Source: Bacteroidota bacterium (GTDB lineage: Bacteria; Bacteroidota; Bacteroidia; Flavobacteriales; Flavobacteriaceae). Taken from it: a stretch of DNA of 64,000 bases. How positions within the stretch are numbered: position 1 is the stretch's first letter; every line of letters begins with the position of its first letter. The position numbers were made by a program, and so were the translations under genes. This document shows positions 57,847 through 64,000 of this stretch, in pieces. A model generated the notes under the pieces. The model had not been told where the DNA came from. It searched no databases and saw only the letters and a list, made by a program, of their open reading frames with translations. The stretch is taken from the NCBI GenBank assembly GCA_023434025.1, contig JAEYTL010000008.1, positions 62,001 through 126,000 on the forward strand, read 5' to 3'.

Positions 57847-58852
57847 TTACATTTGATTTAAAAAATAGTTCCGGAAATTCAGCTTCAGGCTCTTTGTTTA
57901 ACAATTGTACTAACACAAATGATTTTAAGAATCCGAAACCATACCCATAAAACTGAATAAAGACGGCTACCAAGGATAAAGACCCGATTTTAACACTTTT
58001 GTTACAGTAAGATGCTGTAACCCCTAAAATGAGGTAATAAAAACCGTATAAGAATACCGGAAAGAAAAAGCCAAATAAAAAAGCTACTGTCAAAGCTGTA
58101 AAAAATCCGAGAATGAATAAGGTTGGAAAGAAAAAAGCCGGCTTACTGTATTCGGGGTACCAGCTGTTCAGAATTGGTCTCGCTTTTCCGAACTTATGAA
58201 CCTGATGGTAAAATTTTGTCCAGTCAATTCTTCGTTTATGATAAACATAAGCAGAGGGAATCAACCGGGTTTCAAAATTCATCTTCCACAACCGGATAGA
58301 CAAATCCGGATCTTCCCCGGGATGAATATTCCCGAATCCCTTTGAAGCCTCAAAAGCTTTTTTAGAAATTCCCATATTAAAACTTCTCGGTTGGAATTTA
58401 TCTATTTTTTCTGATCCTCCTCTGATTCCACCTGTAGTTAAAAAAGATGTCATGCTAAAATTGATGGCCTTTTGAACATCGGTAAATGAATCAAGGGCTT
58501 TATCCGGCCCTCCGAAACAATCCGTAAAATTATTCTTTAATGCCAAATCAACTTCAGAAAGGTAATGTTTGGGAATAATACAATCGGAATCAAAAATGAT
58601 AAAATAGTCTCCTTTTGCCCTTTTCATTCCAAAATTACGGGAATCACCCGGACCGGAATTCTGTTTAAAAAAATAGCTGATATTTAACTGTTTGCTATAC
58701 TTTTTAACGATATGTTTACAATCAAGAGTTGAACCATCCTCAACGATCACTATTTCAAAAAGAGACTTATAATCCTGAACTACCAGGCTTTCCAAAAGCT
58801 CATCAACCTCTTCAGGACGATTATAAACCGGTATGATGACTGAAAAATCCAT
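57839..58852 (-). CDS. Family 2 glycosyltransferase with C-terminal membrane segments
   Basis: A 337-residue enzyme. Start set at the ATG before DFSVIIPVYNRPEEVDELLESLV, the GT-A opening; the upstream 15 codons are hydrophobic but not in the family. The nucleotide-sugar Asp pair is IVEDGST and the DxD motif FDSDC. GEDPDLSIRLWKM is the acceptor-site Asp region of GT2. Three hydrophobic segments follow from about 225 to 320 (FFFPTLFILGFFTALTVAFL and others). It probably acts on the cytoplasmic side of the membrane; substrate unknown. Confidence 0.92.
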   Translation of the reverse strand: MDFSVIIPVYNRPEEVDELLESLVVQDYKSLFEIVIVEDGSTLDCKHIVKKYSKQLNISYFFKQNSGPGDSRNFGMKRAKGDYFIIFDSDCIIPKHYLSEVDLALKNNFTDCFGGPDKALDSFTDVQKAINFSMTSFLTTGGIRGGSEKIDKFQPRSFNMGISKKAFEASKGFGNIHPGEDPDLSIRLWKMNFETRLIPSAYVYHKRRIDWTKFYHQVHKFGKARPILNSWYPEYSKPAFFFPTLFILGFFTALTVAFLFGFFFPVFLYGFYYLILGVTASYCNKSVKIGSLSLVAVFIQFYGYGFGFLKSFVLVQLLNKEPEAEFPELFFKSNVND

Positions 58853-58888
58853 ATCCAAAAATTTTAACAAATATACGGCATAAATAAC

Positions 58889-58914
58889 AAAAGCCATGCG
58901 GGTGCATGGCTTTT
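58889..58914 (-). terminator. Terminator after the secreted type A protein gene
   Basis: An 11-bp perfect stem AAAAGCCATGC / GCATGGCTTTT with a GGGT loop. On the minus strand, the side after the hairpin is T-rich. Confidence 0.85.
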
Positions 58915-58935
58915 GATTTATTCATTAACTGTGAT

Positions 58936-61470
58936 TTATTGTTTCACAATCTTAATCGTTTTTTCAAAATTCTCCTCAGTTGTAACCTTAACTAAATAAG
59001 TTCCGGCAGACAATGATGATAAATCAAGCTGACTTACGTTGGCATTTACATTTTTAGCAAGCACTTGCTGACCTAAAAGGTTTACCACACTTACATTCGT
59101 AATTGTACTGGTATAATTCAAATTCAAGACATCTTTTACCGGATTTGGATAGTATTTGAATCCGGCATTGTCAAATGATCCTGTACTTAAAGATGCGTCA
59201 TACGCAGAAACGACAAATGATCCTTGTGCACCGTTATACCCCCAAACTCTTACCAGTAAAGTCTCACCAGGTGTTAAATCTGTTAGTTCAAGTCTGGAAT
59301 ATGGGTTAGAAGGAAAATTAATATCATCATTACAGTTGATATATGTCAACGCTTCACAGGTTCCGGAATAGATTTCTAAAGCTGTATCTCCCAATCCGCC
59401 ATTTCCTTGTGTTTCTACCGTCAAGGTACCCGAATCCGGCACAACTACAGAAAACCAGACATCCTTGCCATTTGTCGCAAAATTAAAGTTTCCGCATGAC
59501 GGCACAGGGTTAGCTGCATTTACTGTTGCATTGGTACTGGTTGACGTAATTGCATTATCTTCAAACACTGCTCCGGGAGTAAGAGGGGTTGCATTGGCAC
59601 ACTCATCATTATCAGGAGCCGGTGGTGGAGTTACCGTTAACACACCACTTAAATAAGTTGTTCCATCCCAAAAACCGTTGTTGGTACCTCCATAAACATA
59701 ACCGCCGTCGTTCAGTCTGAAACGCGTTGCATAATAATAGGTTCCGGCAGTCAGACCAGTACCGATTTCTGCTTGGTACTCATCGTTATTGCCCACATAT
59801 CCGCCGTTCCATGTAGCCGGAATCCAAGTTGTCCAAGTATCAGGATTTGTATTTTGTCCGACCGGACTAACGCCCACCCATGCCAGAATACCGGGAGCCT
59901 GCCCCTCAATGTTTGGTTCCACATCTGTTAAACCACTTGCATAAACTTGTCCGTAAACCATTACTGTTCCGCCTACTTCAAACGTTGCCTCATACGGGAA
60001 TTGTAAGTTTGCCCAATCAGGAGCATCAGCTGATACTTCCCCACAAACTATAGAACGTACTCTGGCTGCATTTTGAGTTCCGCACTCAATATCGGTATGA
60101 ATATAAAAATTAATTTCTCCCGTAACATCTGCAACCCAAGTTACCGGAGTAATACCATATGCTACTGCTGTAGCACCGCCATCTGAACTTATTGTAATTA
60201 AATCTGTAGCCACAGAGCTTTTAAAGGTATAGGGTTCTCCGGCCACAACACTTACTACTGAATATTCACCAGCCCAGGCATTGTTTACGATAATATTCTC
60301 CGTAACACCATCACACACCTCAGGCGTATAAACTTCTTCAGGAAATAGTGATCCTGTTAAACAATATCCCGGAGCTTCCATGGTTGTAAAAGACCAAATG
60401 GCACAACCTATTGCTTCTCCGGCTATATTTTTCGGTACGATTTTCCAGTAAAATACAGTTCCGAAACCCGTTAAATTTATATCAACCGTGGTAGCTGTAA
60501 AATTTCCTACCAGATTTGTCACTGTTTCAGGGGTCAATCCATAATACATATCATAGGAAACAGCCGGATCACCGGTAGCAGGGGCTTCCCAGCTAAACGG
60601 AACCGTACCCACCGGTACATCAACCGCAGCATCTTCCGGGTACACTACAGCGGAACAACCGGGAACCTGTGTTGTATTAAAGACAAAAGGACCTGCCCAA
60701 AAACTGAATTCGGTTGAATCGGTACATTCTGTTCTTATGTAAAACTCATAAGCCGTTACAGGGAATAAATCAGACAAACTGTATGATAAACCACTTACAT
60801 TTTCACCGGTATCGTTGGCATCAGCAGGAGCACCACCACCTGCTTCCTGTACAAAAACTTCAAAATTTGTTTCATCAGATGCCCAGGAAAACTCGGCAGA
60901 AGTTGATGAGGTCACAGCTACTGTAACCGAAGAAGGAGTCACACAATCCGGAACGGTTACTACCAATGAATAATCTTCACTTTGTCCGTAACCAGCACCA
61001 ACCTGACAGGCATTGGATGAATAAGCATTAAATCTTTTCATCACTCTCATTCGTGTAGTACCGGCCAATGCATCAGGCGGTACATTAATAATTCCCTCTA
61101 AAACAATATCATCGGTACCGGTAGACCCATAAATAGTTCCCACATTGTACGATTCTCCCGGATCATCAAAATCATTATCCTGATTCCAGTCGATGAAAAC
61201 TCTGTAATAAGTTGTAAAAGCACCATCCGTATTCCCCATTAAAAGAATGGGATGAGGAGCTCCAGCCACAACGTTCCCTGAAATAGCTGTAAAATCCTCA
61301 TGAGCAGTACCAGCTAATGCTGCAGAAGAAGGATTATCAATACCCGCAAACTGAACTAATGTAATCGGCTCTACATTGCTCGTGTAGGTATTTGGCCCAC
61401 AATAAGGAGCAGGAAATTGTGCAAAGACAAAAGTTCCTACCAATAAGAACAAAAAAGTAATTTTTCTCAT
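58936..61470 (-). CDS. Secreted GEVED/fibronectin-type protein with type A T9SS tail
   Basis: An 844-residue exported protein with signal peptide (MRKITFLFLLVGTFVFAQ). Residues about 25-175 form a GEVED domain (YYRVFIDWNQDNDFDDPGES, GTTRMRVMKRF, YGQSEDYSL). Fibronectin type III-like modules follow (about 180-375), then further beta-sandwich parts, and a domain of about 620-760 with GKDVWFSVVVPDSGTLTVET. The C-terminal 80 residues (YYPNPVKDVLNLNY, VVNLLGQQV, LSAGTYLVKVTT, KTIKIVKQ) are the type A sorting domain that directs export through the type IX system and is then cleaved. Surface or extracellular; no catalytic motif visible. Confidence 0.93.
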   Translation of the reverse strand: MRKITFLFLLVGTFVFAQFPAPYCGPNTYTSNVEPITLVQFAGIDNPSSAALAGTAHEDFTAISGNVVAGAPHPILLMGNTDGAFTTYYRVFIDWNQDNDFDDPGESYNVGTIYGSTGTDDIVLEGIINVPPDALAGTTRMRVMKRFNAYSSNACQVGAGYGQSEDYSLVVTVPDCVTPSSVTVAVTSSTSAEFSWASDETNFEVFVQEAGGGAPADANDTGENVSGLSYSLSDLFPVTAYEFYIRTECTDSTEFSFWAGPFVFNTTQVPGCSAVVYPEDAAVDVPVGTVPFSWEAPATGDPAVSYDMYYGLTPETVTNLVGNFTATTVDINLTGFGTVFYWKIVPKNIAGEAIGCAIWSFTTMEAPGYCLTGSLFPEEVYTPEVCDGVTENIIVNNAWAGEYSVVSVVAGEPYTFKSSVATDLITISSDGGATAVAYGITPVTWVADVTGEINFYIHTDIECGTQNAARVRSIVCGEVSADAPDWANLQFPYEATFEVGGTVMVYGQVYASGLTDVEPNIEGQAPGILAWVGVSPVGQNTNPDTWTTWIPATWNGGYVGNNDEYQAEIGTGLTAGTYYYATRFRLNDGGYVYGGTNNGFWDGTTYLSGVLTVTPPPAPDNDECANATPLTPGAVFEDNAITSTSTNATVNAANPVPSCGNFNFATNGKDVWFSVVVPDSGTLTVETQGNGGLGDTALEIYSGTCEALTYINCNDDINFPSNPYSRLELTDLTPGETLLVRVWGYNGAQGSFVVSAYDASLSTGSFDNAGFKYYPNPVKDVLNLNYTSTITNVSVVNLLGQQVLAKNVNANVSQLDLSSLSAGTYLVKVTTEENFEKTIKIVKQ

Positions 61471-61508
61471 ATTTTGTAGTTTAATTAATTAATTGGATAA
61501 AGTTATAA

Positions 61509-61546
61509 AAAAAACCACCCAAAAAAAAATTATTAGGTGGTTTTTA
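61509..61546 (-). terminator. Terminator after fabI
   Basis: AAAACCACC / GGTGGTTTT with an A/T-rich loop; A residues on the plus strand before it form the T tract of the fabI transcript. Confidence 0.75.
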
Positions 61547-61567
61547 ATTTAAAAAATTAGCGATTTA

Positions 61568-62380
61568 TCAATCTTTTATGAAATATTCCATCACTTCCTG
61601 ACTTACTCCCATATTTGAAAAACCTCCGTCGTTATACAAGTTCTGTAAAGTTACGCGTCTGGTCAAGTCAGAAAACATCGCTACTGTATAATTAGCACAA
61701 TCCAAAGCAGTTGCGTTTCCTAATGGCGACATTTTATCTGCATAAGTTATAAATCCGTCAAATCCTTTTACCCCCTGGCCCGCTGTAGTTGGTGTAGGAG
61801 ATTGCGAAATAGTATTTACCCTCACTTTCTTGTCTTTTCCAAAGAAATAACCAAAACTTCTGGCAATTGATTCTAAATAGGCTTTGTTATCAGCCATGTC
61901 ATTGTAGTCCGGAAATACCCGCTGAGCAGCCATATAAGTCAAAGCTACAACACTACCCCATTCATTCATGGCGTCTTTCTGGTATAAAACCTGCATAACT
62001 TTATGAAAAGAGACCGCCGAAACATCCCAGCCTTTGTGTGTAAAATCATAATTTTGATTGGTGTAATGATTTCCTTTTCGCACATTGACTGACATTCCGA
62101 TAGAGTGAAGGACAAAATCTAATTTTCCCCCAAGAATCTCAGTTGCTTTATCTACTAAATTTTCTAAATCAGTCAGAGAGGTAGCATCAGCAGGAATAAT
62201 CTGCGAACCTGTTTTTTCAGCCAGTTGATTTATGGTTCCCATACGCATGGCAATCGGAGCGTTTGTCAGCACAAAAGTCCCTCCTTCTTCATGCACGCGT
62301 TCTGCCGTTTTCCATGCAATTGAATTTTCGTCCAGAGCCCCAAAAATTATTCCTCTTTTTCCTTTTAATAAATTATACAT
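61568..62380 (-). CDS. fabI: Enoyl-ACP reductase
   Basis: A 270-residue SDR-fold enzyme of the fatty-acid elongation cycle. Nucleotide-binding region GKRGIIFGALDENSIAWKTAE, LDFVLHSIGM, catalytic pair Tyr and Lys in YNDMADNK (Y-x6-K), preceded by LTYMAAQRVFPD, and SPTPTTAGQGVKGF near the substrate loop. The length is usual. Cytoplasmic. It is downstream of recN on the same strand (48-base gap) but has its own terminator. Confidence 0.97.
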   Translation of the reverse strand: MYNLLKGKRGIIFGALDENSIAWKTAERVHEEGGTFVLTNAPIAMRMGTINQLAEKTGSQIIPADATSLTDLENLVDKATEILGGKLDFVLHSIGMSVNVRKGNHYTNQNYDFTHKGWDVSAVSFHKVMQVLYQKDAMNEWGSVVALTYMAAQRVFPDYNDMADNKAYLESIARSFGYFFGKDKKVRVNTISQSPTPTTAGQGVKGFDGFITYADKMSPLGNATALDCANYTVAMFSDLTRRVTLQNLYNDGGFSNMGVSQEVMEYFIKD

Positions 62381-62428
62381 AATTGGTCTTAATTTAGTTT
62401 GTATGATGTTTCAAATATAATTAAAATT

Positions 62429-64000
62429 TCAGTTCAATAATGCTTTTGCATGATTTAAAGCCGAATCAGATACGGTTGAACCGGATAGCATCTGAGCGAT
62501 TTCAACAATTCGTTCTTCTTTATTCAGTAATTTAATTTCTGAATTGGTTTGTTCTCCGGCATCTGTTTTATAAACCTTGTAATGCGATTTTCCTTTCGAT
62601 GCAATTTGCGGCAGATGCGTAATGGCAAAAACCTGCATTTTTAAACTCATTTCTTTCATTATATCACCCATTTTATTGGCTATTTCTCCGGAAACCCCCG
62701 TATCAATTTCATCAAAAATGAGTGTCGGCAAATTAGAATAATTAGCCAGAATTGCTTTTACAGCCAGCATAATTCTTGACATTTCTCCTCCGGAAGCTAC
62801 TTTTTTCAGCAATCCGAAATCAGAACCTTTGTTCGTGGATATCAAAAATTGAATATTGTCTTTGCCCTTGGCATAAAATGAATCAGAGAATGTGAGTTCA
62901 ATACTAAACCGAACGTTCGGCATACCGAGCTGACTCAGAATATCAACCAGCATTTCGCTGAGTTTCGGAATATTTTTCTTTCTGTTTGTATGAATTTCTT
63001 GTGCTAAATCATTTAATTCTGCTTCATTACTTTCAAGCTGATGCTGAATATCGGCAATTTCATTTTCCAGAGAGGTCACAGAAGTTACCTTTTCTTCGAG
63101 TTCCTGTTGAATGTGCAACAATTCCTCTACCGAAGTAACCTGATGTTTCTTCTGTAGGTTATAAATGGTTTGCAAAGTTTGGTTTATCAGAATCAATTGC
63201 TCCGGGTCATTCACGACTGATCCGGATAAGTGCGTTAATTCATTCACAATATCTTTCAATTCAATGGCAAGACTATCTATACGCTCATAAAGCTGGGTAT
63301 ATTCCGCTGAAAACGCACTGATTCTCTGAACAGCACTTTTAAATTCTTTCAGGTTAACCAACAAGCCGAATTGTTCACTGTCTGCTAACGCTAAACTTTT
63401 TTCGAGCTGCTCACTGATTAATTCAACATTGTTTAATTTCTCTAACTCAGCTTCTAATTCAATTTGCTCAACTCCTGCCAACTTTGCTTCGGTTAATTCG
63501 GTGTAGAGAAAAGAATTGTAATCCTGCTCTTTTAATGTGGCAGCATATTGCTGTCTCTTATCGTTTAATCGATTTTTTAAGTCCCTGTAAATTTTGAGTT
63601 TTTCTGTATAATCATCCAGAAGTGACCGGTTAGAAGAAACCGCATCTATAATCTCAAACTGATAAAGTTCTTCTGTCAGTTCCCTGGTTTGATGTTGAGA
63701 ATGAATATCGAGTAAAAATTCACCCAGCTCTGCTAACACGTTTAAATTAACAGGACTGTCATTGATAAAAGCCCTTGATTTTCCGGAAGGCAATATTTCC
63801 CGACGAATAATGGTCTGGTCTTCATAATCCAAATCATTTACTTCAAAAAAAGCATTTAATTTGTAATTTGAAATTAAAAAATGGCCTTCTATGACACATT
63901 TTTCTTCCTTATTTTTGAGCGAAGTCAGATCGGCTCTCTTTCCCAGCACCAGCCCTAATGCTCCTAAAAGTATTGATTTTCCGGCTCCGGTTTCGCCGGT
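62429..64000 (-). CDS. recN: DNA repair protein RecN, N-terminal end beyond the window
   Basis: An SMC-like ATPase that helps repair double-strand breaks. The frame is open to the right edge and reads TGETGAGKSILLGALGLVLG (Walker A) there; the first codons are outside. Landmarks: RREILPSGKSRAFINDSPVN, LLDIHSQHQTREL, a long coiled coil (about residues 120-350 of the visible part), SGGEMSRIMLAVKAIL (signature motif), PTLIFDEIDTGVSGEIANK (Walker B), and VFAITHLPQIASKGKSHY. Only about 20 to 30 residues are missing. Confidence 0.96.
   Translation of the reverse strand, partial: TGETGAGKSILLGALGLVLGKRADLTSLKNKEEKCVIEGHFLISNYKLNAFFEVNDLDYEDQTIIRREILPSGKSRAFINDSPVNLNVLAELGEFLLDIHSQHQTRELTEELYQFEIIDAVSSNRSLLDDYTEKLKIYRDLKNRLNDKRQQYAATLKEQDYNSFLYTELTEAKLAGVEQIELEAELEKLNNVELISEQLEKSLALADSEQFGLLVNLKEFKSAVQRISAFSAEYTQLYERIDSLAIELKDIVNELTHLSGSVVNDPEQLILINQTLQTIYNLQKKHQVTSVEELLHIQQELEEKVTSVTSLENEIADIQHQLESNEAELNDLAQEIHTNRKKNIPKLSEMLVDILSQLGMPNVRFSIELTFSDSFYAKGKDNIQFLISTNKGSDFGLLKKVASGGEMSRIMLAVKAILANYSNLPTLIFDEIDTGVSGEIANKMGDIMKEMSLKMQVFAITHLPQIASKGKSHYKVYKTDAGEQTNSEIKLLNKEERIVEIAQMLSGSTVSDSALNHAKALLN

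Noticed and set aside
1..64000. CRISPR array, rRNA operon or prophage
   Set aside because: No regularly spaced repeats, rRNA signatures or phage structural genes were seen on either strand.

Overview
The window looks like chromosomal DNA of a low-GC member of the Flavobacteriaceae (Bacteroidota), close to Flavobacterium. The evidence is direct: promoter-like elements of the Bacteroidota form TTTG-N19-TAnnTTTG occur upstream of tRNA-Arg and fahA, and the -7 motif recurs upstream of many other genes. Two type IX secretion cargo proteins carry the type A and type B sorting tails. There is also a PorP/SprF-like protein, a TonB-dependent receptor, a bacillithiol-linked YtxJ protein and a DUF2911 protein. 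No rRNA, phage, complete insertion sequence or CRISPR array is visible. Most of the window is ordinary core genome.

Left part (1-18.1 kb): a TonB-dependent receptor cut by the window edge, a DUF2911 protein, then a probable light-response and DNA-repair group (SRPBCC protein, SDR protein without the usual Tyr, class I photolyase, divergent photolyase/cryptochrome paralogue). A 220-bp MITE-like element lies between the two photolyase genes. A minus-strand operon follows (DUF1684 gene broken by one in-frame stop, lipoprotein, TatD-like hydrolase, tcdA), with a HAD phosphatase beside it. Then come a VIT-family and an MFS transporter, a BlaI/M56 sensor pair with palindromic operators, a 50-residue conserved protein, apt, tRNA-Arg and a duplicated DUF4394 lipoprotein.

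Middle part (18.1-44.5 kb): a four-gene minus-strand operon encodes a LysM/periplasmic-binding-like protein, a 1170-residue repeat adhesin with a type B tail, a PorP/SprF protein and an OmpA-family protein. This arrangement suggests export and anchoring of a surface adhesin. glyA and fahA diverge from opposed promoters. Then follow a lipoprotein, ytxJ, clpB, TonB-C-like and thioredoxin-like exported proteins, a pair of 97-residue paralogues, a small membrane protein, tRNA-Pro, a SixA-like phosphatase, an S8 protease, an OmpW porin, smpB, an HTH-Fic protein with a palindrome on its own promoter, and pcm.

Right part (44.5-64 kb): Gfo/Idh/MocA oxidoreductase, 3-hydroxyacyl-CoA dehydrogenase, AraC regulator, GRAM protein, outer-membrane protein, DUF1015 protein, YggS, exonuclease/GIY-YIG nuclease, potassium channel with a zinc ribbon, miaA and an acyl-ACP thioesterase on the plus strand. 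On the minus strand are a histidine kinase/response regulator pair, coaE, a glycosyltransferase, a secreted type A sorted protein, fabI and recN, which runs off the right edge.

The most unusual signal is a pair of about 145-bp intergenic elements (30335-30480 and 44291-44432). They share a long imperfect hairpin whose stem differs by compensatory base pairs, while an 11-nt loop is nearly invariant. Each is bracketed by short direct repeats and lies just upstream of a plus-strand gene. Other points for a second look are the MITE-like element, the amber-interrupted DUF1684 gene, the divergent photolyase paralogue, the Fic operator and several compact regulatory palindromes.
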